Shown: positions 1-8,591 of the stretch, piece by piece | Layout of the letters: each line of letters opens with the position of its first letter | How positions within the stretch are numbered: the first letter of the stretch is position 1 | Assembly: GCF_030689025.1 (NCBI RefSeq) | Contig: NZ_JAUYWA010000001.1 | Location: 186,001-250,000 of the forward strand | Length of the DNA: 64,000 nucleotides | Source of the DNA: Oceanobacter sp. 1_MG-2023 | GTDB taxonomy: Bacteria > Pseudomonadota > Gammaproteobacteria > Pseudomonadales > Oceanobacteraceae | Direction: 5' to 3' | The notes under the pieces: model-generated | The model's database searches: none | Seen by the model: only the letters and a program-made list of their open reading frames with translations | Told to the model about the DNA's origin: nothing | Translations under genes and position numbers: made by a program

Positions 1-793
1 GCGGTGGGATTGCCTGAGTTCCCTGTTTGTTTTGCAGGGCATCCAGACCAATGTCGTCGGCCAGCAGAAGTTTGAGCCAGTCGATCATTTCAGAAGTTGA
101 CGGCTTTTTCTTCAAGCCTGGTACCTGACGCAGGTCGAAGAATACATCCAGTGCCGTCTGTACCAGCTCCTGTTTGATGTTGTCAAAATGCACATCGACG
201 ATACGCTGCATGGTGTCGCGATCAGGGAAGTCGATATAGTGGAAGAAACAACGCCGCAAAAAAGCATCGGGCAGTTCTTTTTCGTTATTACTGGTAATCA
301 GAATAATCGGCCGGTGTTTGGCAACGATTTTTTCCTGGGTTTCGTAAACAAAAAATTCCATTTTATCGAGTTCCAGCAGCAGGTCGTTGGGGAATTCGAT
401 ATCGGCCTTGTCGATTTCGTCAATCAGTAACACCACCGGCTTGTCGGCGGCAAAAGCTTCCCAGAGCTTGCCCTTGACGATGTAGTTCCGAATATCGTGC
501 ACCTGATCGGAACCCAGTTGGGAATCCCGTAGCCGCGACACCGCATCGTATTCATACAGGCCCTGATGCGCCCGGGTAGTGCTTTTGATGTGCCATTGAA
601 TCAGTTCGGTGCCCAGGGCATCGGCCAACTGCTCCGCCAGCATGGTTTTGCCGGTGCCCGGCTCACCTTTAAGCAGCAAGGGTTTTTGCAGTGTGATCGC
701 GGCGTTGACCGCCATTTGCAGCTGTGGGGTAGCAATATAGTCGCTTGTCCCTTTAAAGCGGCTACTCGTGGGACTAGAATGTACATCAGTCAT
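1..793 (-). CDS. MoxR-family AAA+ ATPase (partial, C-terminus off left edge)
   Basis: The first 264 codons of a MoxR-type AAA+ ATPase run leftward off the window. Seen: a Walker A motif GEPGTGKT about 45 residues in, a Walker B motif LLIDEIDKAD, and a sensor-1-like stretch ILITSNNEKELPDAFLRR containing the arginine-finger region. The ATG at 791-793 is preceded by GGAGAG about 7 nt upstream, which supports this start. MoxR proteins act as chaperone-like ATPases, usually with a von Willebrand factor A protein encoded next to them; that partner would lie off the left edge. It belongs to a different MoxR subgroup from the one at 33898. Family assignment is firm; the substrate is unknown. Confidence 0.88.
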   Translation of the reverse strand, partial: MTDVHSSPTSSRFKGTSDYIATPQLQMAVNAAITLQKPLLLKGEPGTGKTMLAEQLADALGTELIQWHIKSTTRAHQGLYEYDAVSRLRDSQLGSDQVHDIRNYIVKGKLWEAFAADKPVVLLIDEIDKADIEFPNDLLLELDKMEFFVYETQEKIVAKHRPIILITSNNEKELPDAFLRRCFFHYIDFPDRDTMQRIVDVHFDNIKQELVQTALDVFFDLRQVPGLKKKPSTSEMIDWLKLLLADDIGLDALQNKQGTQAIPP

Positions 794-1038
794 GCGAACT
801 CTCCGGGGTTTCAGACATCGCAGTATAAAACACCTGCCTCTATTAAAAAGTCTCGCTATCACTCATGAAAATTATCAACCCTGCTGTGAATACCCCTGAT
901 CAGCATCCAACAAGTACTGGCCTGGATAGTTTTCAGAACAATTTCATATGGTTAAACATCACAAAGCAAAAAACCGTTACCTGCAATAGGGCCAGATCAC
1001 CCTATCACTATGATTGTGCCTAATGTCCAACGATGACG

Positions 1039-1075
1039 CTGTCATAAAAATGTCATAATTGTCGGGGAGTATCCT
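1039..1075 (+). promoter_or_regulatory. Pho box and -10 of the Na/Pi transporter
   Basis: CTGTCATAAAAATGTCAT at 1039-1056 differs from the classical PhoB box CTGTCATAAAACTGTCAC at only two positions. It has two TGTCAT heptamer cores 11 bp apart (1040 and 1051). A weak -10-like TATCCT lies at 1070-1075, the usual arrangement for PhoB-activated promoters, where the Pho box replaces the -35. The gene immediately downstream is a sodium/phosphate cotransporter. The motif is seen; PhoB control is inferred. Confidence 0.8.
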
Positions 1076-1107
1076 CGATTTGTTTGTACCCGCATAAAAC
1101 CAACCGG

Positions 1108-2304
1108 ATGAGCCATCTCTGTATGAACGATACGACTGCAAACGCGTCATCACCTGAGCTGAGCAACAGCCAGCTCTCTCCGAGCAGCCACTGGCTGAAC
1201 TGGCTTAAAATTGCCGGTCTTGTTTATTTATTGCTAGTTTCTGTCTCCATTATTGGAGGTGGCTTCAAACTGGCGGCCGGAGAGCACGCCAAAGAACTGT
1301 TCGATTTTGCCAGCAACCCGCTGACCGGCCTGATCGTTGGTACCATTGCAACCGCCTTGATTCAGTCATCCAGTACCGTCACGTCTATTATCGTTGGCCT
1401 GGTTGCCGGCGGCTTGCCAGTCAGCATCGCTATTCCCATGGTGATGGGCGCCAATATTGGTACAACAATCACCAACACCATCGTAAGCCTGGGTCATGTC
1501 CGCAAGGGTGATGAATTCCGCCGCGCCTTTGCCGCTGCCACCGTGCACGATTTTTTCAATCTGGTGTCGGTCGTGATATTCCTGCCACTGGAAATCATGT
1601 TTGGAGTACTGGAAAAGATGGGAGGGTTTCTCGCTTCCCTGATGGTTGGAGCCGACTCCCTGTCGATGCATGGCTTTAACTTCGTCAAACCGCTGGTCAA
1701 ACCACCGGTGACCTTTATCCAGCAACAACTGACCTCCCTGGCACCTGATACCGCCTCTGGCATCCTGATGGTGGTTCTGGGTATTGCGACCATTTTTGTG
1801 GTGATCACCCTGATTGGCAAACTGTTGCGCTCCTTGCTGGTTGGTAAGGCCAAGGCGATTTTACACTCTGCTGTTGGTCGTGGCCCGGTATCCGGTATTG
1901 CTTCCGGCACCCTGATGACCATTCTGGTGCAATCCAGCTCAACCACCACCAGCCTGATTGTGCCGCTGGCCGGCAGTGGTGTTTTCAGCCTGCGCCAAAT
2001 CTACCCGTTTACTCTCGGTGCCAATATTGGTACCTGTATCACTGCTCTGCTGGCAGCAACCGCTATTACTGGAGTCAATGCTATTTTTGCGCTGCAAATT
2101 GCCTTGGTTCATCTGCTTTATAATGTTTCCGCTGTTATACTGATTTACGGTATTCCCTTATTGCGTAACATTCCATTGTGGGCTGCGGAACACTTGTCCA
2201 TTGCTGCCTCTGCCAACAAAATCTATGTTGGTGTCTATATTTTGGGAATATTTTTTGTAACACCTCTGGTGCTGATTGGTGGCTGCCAGTTACTGGGTAT
2301 TTAA
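1108..2304 (+). CDS. Na+/phosphate cotransporter (NptA/PNaS family)
   Basis: Integral membrane Na+/Pi symporter of the PNaS family, predicted to import inorganic phosphate across the inner membrane. The two inverted family repeats are visible, each with the signature QSSST: IQSSSTVTSIIVG in the first half and VQSSSTTTSLIVP in the second. There are about eight to ten hydrophobic segments. A TTG lies in frame at 1084 and ATGs at 1108 and 1123. None has a strong ribosome site and 1123 is a real alternative start. The gene lies directly behind a Pho box, and a small coiled-coil gene follows 22 nt after its stop, so the two are probably cotranscribed and induced by phosphate starvation. This type lacks the C-terminal PhoU-like domain of some family members. 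Confidence 0.92.
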   Translation: MSHLCMNDTTANASSPELSNSQLSPSSHWLNWLKIAGLVYLLLVSVSIIGGGFKLAAGEHAKELFDFASNPLTGLIVGTIATALIQSSSTVTSIIVGLVAGGLPVSIAIPMVMGANIGTTITNTIVSLGHVRKGDEFRRAFAAATVHDFFNLVSVVIFLPLEIMFGVLEKMGGFLASLMVGADSLSMHGFNFVKPLVKPPVTFIQQQLTSLAPDTASGILMVVLGIATIFVVITLIGKLLRSLLVGKAKAILHSAVGRGPVSGIASGTLMTILVQSSSTTTSLIVPLAGSGVFSLRQIYPFTLGANIGTCITALLAATAITGVNAIFALQIALVHLLYNVSAVILIYGIPLLRNIPLWAAEHLSIAASANKIYVGVYILGIFFVTPLVLIGGCQLLGI

Positions 2305-2326
2305 TCGGCATTTAAAAGAGTTGGCT

Positions 2327-2551
2327 ATGAGCGAAAACAAACAAGAATTACAGCGTAAAATTGAAAAAATGGAACTGCGTCTGGCGGAGCTAAAAACCCG
2401 CCTTGCTGCAGTGGAACTGGCAGAACAGCACGAAGCCGTTGATCATCTTGATGAGTATCTGCAAGCAGTGGATCACGAATACGACAGCTTGCGCGCTTTC
2501 TGGCCTGTCGTGGTGCAAGAGTTTCGTACCCTGCTGGGAAAGAAACCCTGA
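2327..2551 (+). CDS. Small coiled-coil protein following the Na/Pi transporter
   Basis: 74 residues, starting at the ATG at 2327 with AAAAGAG upstream; an apparent longer reading frame overlaps the transporter and is not needed. The N-terminal half is a charged heptad-like helix (KIEKMELRLAELKTRLA), followed by a tail rich in acidic and aromatic residues. There is no signal peptide or membrane segment. Position, direction and spacing place it in the Pho-box operon. I do not recognise the family; a role as a soluble partner or regulator of the transporter is only a guess. Confidence 0.7.
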   Translation: MSENKQELQRKIEKMELRLAELKTRLAAVELAEQHEAVDHLDEYLQAVDHEYDSLRAFWPVVVQEFRTLLGKKP

Positions 2552-2564
2552 GCCATTGGTAAGT

Positions 2565-2582
2565 GCTGCCCTTTCAGGCAGC
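2565..2582. terminator. Short hairpin after the nptA operon
   Basis: GCTGCC and GGCAGC form a 6-bp stem with a 6-nt loop 14 nt after the preceding stop. No T-run follows, so intrinsic termination is doubtful. A second hairpin, CTGACA/TGTCAG at 2665-2680, is followed by TCGTTTTC. It overlaps the stop codon of the convergent gene and could act as the operon end instead. Confidence 0.3.
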
Positions 2583-2676
2583 GCCCAGGGTGTCCCCACT
2601 CACGCCCAACCAGTCAACACAGCCATCATCCGCTGCCTGGCTCTCATATAGTGGCCAGTGGCCGCTGACAGACGTG

Positions 2677-3063
2677 TCAGTCGTTTTCAAAGGCCGACAG
2701 ATCCAATACCTCTGCCGCCGCCCTGAAGGCTTCCTGAGTCGCTGGCGCTCCGCAATATGGCAAGCTGTGCAGCAACACTTCTCGAATTTCCTGCGGCGTA
2801 CAGCCGTTATTCAACGCCCCACGAATATGGCCTTTTAACTCAGCCGGCGACTTTAACGCCGTGAGCATGGCAATCGTAACCAGCGAACGTACATTACGCG
2901 GCAAACCATCACGCTGCCAGGTTGACCCCCAGGCATGTTCGTTAATCCAATCCTGCAAAGGCTCCGTCAGCGCTGTGGTATTTTGCTGCGCCCGCTGGAC
3001 AAAATCTGCCCCCATAACTTCGGTCCGTACCTTGAGACCATTCGCCTTGCTCTGTTCCGACAT
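2677..3063 (-). CDS. Carboxymuconolactone decarboxylase family protein (PcaC-like)
   Basis: 128 residues, close to the length of PcaC (4-carboxymuconolactone decarboxylase) and related AhpD-fold proteins. Seen: the core LVTIAMLTAL followed by GHIRGALNNGCTPQEIREV and a C-terminal LPYCGAPATQEAFRAA, the usual PcaC-like signature. The family includes the beta-ketoadipate decarboxylase and many uncharacterised members. No other pca gene is nearby, so the true substrate is uncertain. There are two in-frame ATGs. AGGAGA sits 7 nt before the one at 3063 and only 1 nt before the upstream one at 3069, so 3063 is chosen. Confidence 0.85.
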   Translation of the reverse strand: MSEQSKANGLKVRTEVMGADFVQRAQQNTTALTEPLQDWINEHAWGSTWQRDGLPRNVRSLVTIAMLTALKSPAELKGHIRGALNNGCTPQEIREVLLHSLPYCGAPATQEAFRAAAEVLDLSAFEND

Positions 3064-3142
3064 AAACATTCTCCTGCCAGTCGTAAAACGGTGATAAGTA
3101 TCAGAGCGTCAGATTATCAGGAAAGAAGATTCCCAGAACAAT

Positions 3143-3166
3143 AAGGTCAGAAGGTCAGAAGGTCAG
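3143..3166. repeat. Three tandem copies of AAGGTCAG
   Basis: The octamer AAGGTCAG occurs three times in direct succession in the gap between the PcaC-like gene and the RND exporter gene. The last copy runs into CAGACCTCAC (3164-3173), whose exact reverse complement GTGAGGTCTG lies at 3238-3247, giving a 10-bp inverted repeat around a 64-nt GC-rich loop. No function is evident. Confidence 0.7.
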
Positions 3167-3265
3167 ACCTCACACCAGTACGACATGGATTGCGCACCGG
3201 AGCAGGTGGCCACGGATCGCCCTGGCGGGCAACCCGAGTGAGGTCTGGCAGACATAACGAGCACC

Positions 3266-5746
3266 CTACACCGCAGGTGGTACGCTTTGGTGAACGCGTT
3301 GGTGCCGCTCCCGGATTTTTTCCGGGTTAAGTAACATGCTGGCCAGTGCAGGTAGCAATACCAGAGCACCGAGCATGTTCCAGAGGAACATAAAGGTCAG
3401 CAGGATGCCCATATCAGCCTGGAATTTGATCGGCGACAGCATCCAGGTAGCCACACCGATCGCCAGCGTCACGCCGGTAAAGCTGACCGCCTTGCCGGTA
3501 GAACGCAGGGTTTCCAGATAGGCATCCTTCAGCGACAGGCCAGAAATCAGCAGCGCCTCCAGTCGGTTGTAAATATAGATGCCATAGTCAACGCCAATCC
3601 CTACTCCCAGAGCAATCACCGGCAACGTCGCGACCTTGACGCCAATTCCCAGCCAGGTCATCAATGCTTGCCCCAGTATCGAAGTCAGCGCCAATGGCAG
3701 CAAAATACAGGCGACCGCAGTCAACGAGCGGAATGTCAGCAGACACAAACTAAACACCACCACATACACAAAAATCAGCATGGTATCTTGCGCATCGGCG
3801 ATCACCTGGTTGGTGGCGGCTTCGATCCCTGCATTACCGGAGGCCAGCTGCAGGCGCATTGGCACTGCATCTATCTTGCCTTCGGCAATGGCATCCTGAA
3901 TGGCGTCGGCCCGCATGCCGAAGTACATCTCGTCCACCTGATCGTCGTATTCTGACTTGAAGGCTTCCACCGCATCCACCACGGTTTGTAACGTCTCCGC
4001 CTTGTGGTCGTTCAGATAGATAATCACCGGAGCCATGGAGCAGTCGGCATTCAGCAGCCCACCCGGTGCCCGCTGGATGGAGGTATTCAGAATGGTTTGG
4101 TTGCGCGACAGGGCGTACCAGTTAAGGTTGCCTTCATTCATCGCCTTGGTCACCAGCTTGGAGACCGTGACCAGCGACAAGGCAGACTGTACGCCGGGAA
4201 CGTTTTCCATACGCCACATAAACCGGTCGAGCACATCCATCACCTTGAAGGTGTTACACATTTCGATCGGGGTTTCGGCCATCACCACCATCACGTCCGA
4301 ACTGGTGGAATAGCTGGCTACCATAAAGTCGTTATCGAGGTTGTAGCGCGAGTCTGCCCGCAGTTCCGGCGCGCCCTTGTCCAGGTCGCCAATTTCCAGA
4401 TCCTGGCTGTAATACACGCCAAACGCCCCCAGCACCACGGTCAGCGACAGCACCGTAACGGCGTAGCGTTTATCGGTAAAACGACCCAGCCATTGCCAGA
4501 TCACCGGATTGGCTTTTTCGGCCTTTTGCGCCTGGGCAATACCGGCGGGACTGATGCCAATGTACGACATCACAATCGGCACCAGTACCAGGTTGGTCAC
4601 GATGATCATGGCAACCCCGACCGAGGCCGCAATGGCCAGTTCCTGAATCACGCCGATATCGATAAACAGCAAGGTCAGAAAACCCATCGCATCACTGAGC
4701 AGCGCCAACATACCCGGCACATACAAACCGCGAAAGGCCTGACGTGCCGACGACATCTTGTCCAGCCCCTGGCCGGAATGAATGGCAATGCCATTGATCA
4801 GCTGCACGCCGTGACTGATACCGATGGCGAACACCAGAAACGGCACCAGCACCGAATACAGGTCGATACTGAACCCCAGCAGCGCCAGTGCTCCCAGCTG
4901 CCATACCACCGCAATCAGCGAAGCGGCAATCGGCACCAGCGTGCCTTTGGGGCAACGGGAATACAGATACAACAACACTGCCGTCATCAGCATCGCTGCC
5001 AGAAAGAAGTAACCAATGGACACGGCACCATCAAGCAAGTCACCCAGTTTTTTGGGCGTGCCGGTGATGTAAATGCGAATGCTGTCGGACTGGTAGTGAT
5101 CGCGAATCCGCTCTTCGAGCTGGTGCGACAGCGCCTGATAACCAAGCTTTTCTCCCGTTTCCGGGTCACGCTCCAGCAGCGGAACATCGATCACCGTAGA
5201 CACAAAATCGTTGGCGACCAGACGGCCCACCTGCCCTGATTTGAGAATATTCTGGCGTACTTGTTCGATACTGGCCGGACTGCCGTCATAATTGGCGGGA
5301 ATCACCGGGCCACCCTGAAAGCCTTCTTCGGTCACTTCGGTCCAGCGGGTATTGGGGGTCCACAACGACTGCATGCCGGAGCGGTCAACACCAGTCACAA
5401 AAAAGACATCGTCGTTGATTTTACTCAGCGTTTGCAGATAGGCATCGTCAAAAATATCGCCCTCGACGGCGGCCACGGCAATCTTGATATTGGCCATGCC
5501 GCTTTTCATATCATCTTTATGCACCAGATAATTCTGGATATAGGGGTGCTGCAGCGGAATGTATTTTTCGATGCTGGAGTCCAGCCGGATCTGGGTCAGG
5601 CCAAAGGCAAACACCAGCGTCAGCAGTGTCAGTACCATCAACACCAGCGAGCGATTGTTAAACAACACTCGCTCTAACAAGGGCTCTGTCTCTGGCGACA
5701 GAATAAAGTGTTCCGGCTCGGTCGAATAATGATGTTTCTGGGTCAT
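3266..5746 (-). CDS. RND superfamily (MMPL-type) exporter
   Basis: 826-residue inner-membrane protein of the RND/MMPL superfamily (hydrophobe exporter-like). The topology is two similar halves. There is one hydrophobic segment near residue 35, a periplasmic loop of about 190 residues, five hydrophobic segments (about 230-400), a second anchor near 430, a second large periplasmic loop, and five more segments (about 655-805). The ATG at 5744-5746 is 2 nt after the TAA of the YCF48-like gene, so the two are cotranscribed. In many gammaproteobacteria such exporters sit beside YCF48-like, DUF1329 and DUF1302 proteins, as here except that no DUF1302 gene is in the window. The cargo, perhaps a lipid or hydrophobic compound, is inferred from the superfamily. 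Confidence 0.88.
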   Translation of the reverse strand: MTQKHHYSTEPEHFILSPETEPLLERVLFNNRSLVLMVLTLLTLVFAFGLTQIRLDSSIEKYIPLQHPYIQNYLVHKDDMKSGMANIKIAVAAVEGDIFDDAYLQTLSKINDDVFFVTGVDRSGMQSLWTPNTRWTEVTEEGFQGGPVIPANYDGSPASIEQVRQNILKSGQVGRLVANDFVSTVIDVPLLERDPETGEKLGYQALSHQLEERIRDHYQSDSIRIYITGTPKKLGDLLDGAVSIGYFFLAAMLMTAVLLYLYSRCPKGTLVPIAASLIAVVWQLGALALLGFSIDLYSVLVPFLVFAIGISHGVQLINGIAIHSGQGLDKMSSARQAFRGLYVPGMLALLSDAMGFLTLLFIDIGVIQELAIAASVGVAMIIVTNLVLVPIVMSYIGISPAGIAQAQKAEKANPVIWQWLGRFTDKRYAVTVLSLTVVLGAFGVYYSQDLEIGDLDKGAPELRADSRYNLDNDFMVASYSTSSDVMVVMAETPIEMCNTFKVMDVLDRFMWRMENVPGVQSALSLVTVSKLVTKAMNEGNLNWYALSRNQTILNTSIQRAPGGLLNADCSMAPVIIYLNDHKAETLQTVVDAVEAFKSEYDDQVDEMYFGMRADAIQDAIAEGKIDAVPMRLQLASGNAGIEAATNQVIADAQDTMLIFVYVVVFSLCLLTFRSLTAVACILLPLALTSILGQALMTWLGIGVKVATLPVIALGVGIGVDYGIYIYNRLEALLISGLSLKDAYLETLRSTGKAVSFTGVTLAIGVATWMLSPIKFQADMGILLTFMFLWNMLGALVLLPALASMLLNPEKIRERHQRVHQSVPPAV

Positions 5747-5748
5747 GA

Positions 5749-6909
5749 TTACTGCGCCTCCACAATTCGGGCAGCGCTGATCAGCTCACCACGACGATTA
5801 ATACGCTGTATACCCACTTCACCCACCAGCACAAACCCCTCTTCGACGGCGGCCAATGCGGCAACCCCCTTGCGGCCTGCCAGGTTGATGATTTGAGTAG
5901 CCTGATTATCCAGTAATATCACGGTGCCTGAATTACCGACCAGTACCCGGCTACCGTTATCCATAGCCAGGCCCTGAAACAGGGTCTGTTCATTATCTAG
6001 CGCTAATTCGCGCCAGTGTGCCCCGGCATCGGTTGATTGAAACAGATGGCCTCGTAACCCCATCAAGGTCAGCTGATTAGCGCTGCTGATCATGCCAAAC
6101 AGTGAGCCATCATAAGGGGACTCCAGTGCTTGCCAGCTGTCACCGTTATCCGTGGATGTCAGGATCAATCCCATTTCGCCAACAATAAACAATTGGCCAT
6201 ACGCAGCCTGGGTCAGGCTGTTCAGGTGGGAACGTTCTGTTAATGGCAAGCGCGAGGTAAATTCGCTCCAGCTGTCACCGCCGTTATGGGTTTCAAACGC
6301 CATCCCGTAAGCCCCGACGGCCAGACCATGCTTATCATCAAGAAACAGCACGTCCAGTAACGGCTTGGTTGAGCCAATCGACACATCGTACTCAGCATCT
6401 TCAACCGCAAACATGGCGGTTTCCAGCACGATTTCGGCTTCCTCGAGTGCCTCTTCGTTGCGCTCGTCAGTCTCTTCAAGGCTGGCCAGCGCTGCTTCCG
6501 CCTGACTTAACAAACGCTCAGAGGCTTCAACCATGGCGTCGTTGGCAACAAAACCATCCAGCTGCTTGCGCCAGTTCAGGCCGCCATCCTCGGTTGCCAA
6601 TATAATGCCGTCATGGCCGACAGCCCAGCCATGGCGCGCATCGGCAAAACTCACAGCGGTCAGGGTCACGCTGACAGGCACTTGTGCCTGTTGCCAGCTC
6701 GCTCCCTGATCATCGGAATACAGGATATGACCAAAAGCCCCCACTGCCACCAGCCGCTCACCGGCCTGGGTGATATCAAGCAGTAAGGCGGTATGGGCTT
6801 TTGCGCTGGTTTGCGCGGGGGTTTGCAAGGGATCGACCCATTGTGCCAATGCGGTCGTGGTCACCAGAGACAGGGTGACCATAAAGCAATATGCCTTGAT
6901 CAGACGCAT
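5749..6909 (-). CDS. YCF48/BNR-like beta-propeller protein, exported
   Basis: 386 residues with an N-terminal signal peptide ending near ALAQ. It has repeated BNR/YCF48 motifs of the form S-x-D-x-G-x-x-W (YSDDQGASWQQ, TEDGGLNWRK, THNGGDSWSE, STDNGDSWQA, STDAGAHWRE), so it should fold as a periplasmic beta-propeller like the photosystem assembly factor Ycf48. About 50 residues (about 128-178) that are strongly acidic and helical interrupt the propeller. A TTG at 6912 precedes the ATG at 6909; GGAG lies 6 nt from the ATG, so 6909 is chosen. It is the first gene of a pair with the RND exporter and probably assists or gates it. Confidence 0.82.
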   Translation of the reverse strand: MRLIKAYCFMVTLSLVTTTALAQWVDPLQTPAQTSAKAHTALLLDITQAGERLVAVGAFGHILYSDDQGASWQQAQVPVSVTLTAVSFADARHGWAVGHDGIILATEDGGLNWRKQLDGFVANDAMVEASERLLSQAEAALASLEETDERNEEALEEAEIVLETAMFAVEDAEYDVSIGSTKPLLDVLFLDDKHGLAVGAYGMAFETHNGGDSWSEFTSRLPLTERSHLNSLTQAAYGQLFIVGEMGLILTSTDNGDSWQALESPYDGSLFGMISSANQLTLMGLRGHLFQSTDAGAHWRELALDNEQTLFQGLAMDNGSRVLVGNSGTVILLDNQATQIINLAGRKGVAALAAVEEGFVLVGEVGIQRINRRGELISAARIVEAQ

Positions 6910-7059
6910 CAAGAACTCCGTTATTATTATGATGTTGATGGGACAGGCAAGCAGCTCTTTATGTGAATAAAAGGAACAACTCTATATCCTAATGTTTGGA
7001 TAATCGCATGCCTTGAAGAGTTTGCCAATACAGTAGCGCATTCAATAACAGTCCAGACC

Positions 7060-7075
7060 AGCCCGAATCCGGGCT
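7060..7075 (-). terminator. Hairpin after the DUF1329 gene
   Basis: AGCCCG/CGGGCT form a 6-bp GC-rich stem with a 4-nt loop (AATC). It lies in the 253-bp gap between the DUF1329 stop (7163) and the YCF48 start (6909). Reading leftward, no real T-run follows, so it is a weak terminator candidate. The rest of the gap shows no gene and presumably carries the promoter of the YCF48-RND pair. Confidence 0.3.
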
Positions 7076-7162
7076 GATTGATGCCTGGCGTAGCGGCTCT
7101 AGTGCCAACAATAATAGTCGCGAATGCGGTCGTTCGCCGGGTTCATCCACCCAGATGGCAAG

Positions 7163-8551
7163 TCAGTCGGCGTCGACCCTGATTGCCTCAACCGGCAGAT
7201 CAAATCGCCGGACATCGTCCTGACCGGATTCCAACCCGGTGATGCTATAGCGGCCACTCGAAAGGTCATGAATCACAGTCGCCGCCGACAGTACCCCCGG
7301 CAGCTCATAGAAACTTTTCAGCAGCCCCAGCCCGACCCGTTGTAACTGGCCATCGGCCCCATAAAAATCCGCCAAAGCAATCTGCCAACTGTCTTCATCT
7401 ATATAATAGACCCGTTTGCGATAACGGTTACTGGCACCTTTTTTCAAGGTACCGTCCACCACCCAGACACGATGCTTTTCAAACCGCAAGGCGGAGCTGG
7501 CCAAATGCCCCGGCCCTAGCAAGGTGTCATCACCCAGGGTTTCAAAACGGTAATTGTTGTAAGGGATATACAGCTCGCGTTTACCCAACAGCAACCAGTG
7601 ATATGACTGCGATGAACCACTGAACAAGGTAATATCTTCTGTCCCCCGCAGGGTCGGGTCCCAGCCATCCGGCCAGGCACCTTGCTGACGACGATAGCCA
7701 TACTCTCGCCCTTCTTTTACTTTCAATTGATCCGTGACCCGTAACAACCCGGCTCCGATAGCGCTCCACTGGCGCTGGAACAAGGTCATGTTTTTGCGTT
7801 CGGTATGACCAGTACGCCGGTCCGGTTCACACTGTGACAGAGGCAAGAAGCAACGCGATCGCTGCCAGTAATACGGGTAGTTTTCTTGCACCCGCCAACG
7901 GATAGCTTGCCGGTGCTGGCCAGATACCTGTATCTCACGCCATTGCGCCTGGAGCTGCTCCCCTTGCCAGCGAGCGGCATGGTTCCAGATGGCTTGCACA
8001 CCACTGTCCGGTATCGGGAACGGAATGCCTCCCCAGGCATAATAAAACCCGGGGCCATCCCGACTGGTTTCGGTCCGAATAACGTTTTGGTAGGTTTGTT
8101 CGTACACCATATCTGGTGCAGCCGCGGTACGGCGAGAAGGATAAACCGGCAGATAAAAACTGTCGGGATAACGTTCCAATAGAGCCTGCAGGCCCGGAGT
8201 TACAAAAGAACGATAGTCTGGCAGGTTGCCTGCCGCGATCCGAAACAACGCGGATTCTCCGGCAAAAGGGTCAATATGAGGCTGCCCTGCCCGCTGATAA
8301 CCCAGCGGTGGCATGCGCAAGCCCCCCCGCCAGTCCGGGATATCGGTGCCGTTACCGGCTCGAGTGGCTCCCAGAGGGGTTAACTGCTCCGACAGGCTGC
8401 CGGCACGTTCCAGCCGCATGGCCAATGCGGCATCGTCCAGCTCGGCAGCAAGATAATCCGCAGGATAACTGACCTCAAGCGCCTGGACTCCCGGCGTCAG
8501 CCACCCCCATAACGGCCATGTTAATAACCACCAGCGCCACAAACAGGACAT
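7163..8551 (-). CDS. DUF1329 outer-membrane-associated protein
   Basis: 462 residues with an N-terminal signal sequence (WRWWLLTWPLWGWLTPGVQA). Family features include the N-terminal stretch LTPLGATRAGNGTDIPDWRGG and, further in, YIPYNNYRFE and YIDEDSWQIALADFYGADG, the last of which resembles LolB/LolA-fold lipoprotein-carrier proteins. DUF1329 genes are commonly found with RND exporters and YCF48 proteins, and the same set occurs here in the same direction. It likely acts in the periplasm or at the outer membrane in moving a hydrophobic cargo; this is inference from fold and neighbours. Confidence 0.85.
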   Translation of the reverse strand: MSCLWRWWLLTWPLWGWLTPGVQALEVSYPADYLAAELDDAALAMRLERAGSLSEQLTPLGATRAGNGTDIPDWRGGLRMPPLGYQRAGQPHIDPFAGESALFRIAAGNLPDYRSFVTPGLQALLERYPDSFYLPVYPSRRTAAAPDMVYEQTYQNVIRTETSRDGPGFYYAWGGIPFPIPDSGVQAIWNHAARWQGEQLQAQWREIQVSGQHRQAIRWRVQENYPYYWQRSRCFLPLSQCEPDRRTGHTERKNMTLFQRQWSAIGAGLLRVTDQLKVKEGREYGYRRQQGAWPDGWDPTLRGTEDITLFSGSSQSYHWLLLGKRELYIPYNNYRFETLGDDTLLGPGHLASSALRFEKHRVWVVDGTLKKGASNRYRKRVYYIDEDSWQIALADFYGADGQLQRVGLGLLKSFYELPGVLSAATVIHDLSSGRYSITGLESGQDDVRRFDLPVEAIRVDAD

Positions 8552-8591
8552 CCTCCAGCATCACTCAGACAACAACGCAGCGCCTGGCGGG

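Noticed and set aside
4004..5239. 411-codon rightward open frame
   Set aside because: It is the antisense of the RND exporter gene, very rich in His and Gln, without a domain or ribosome site.
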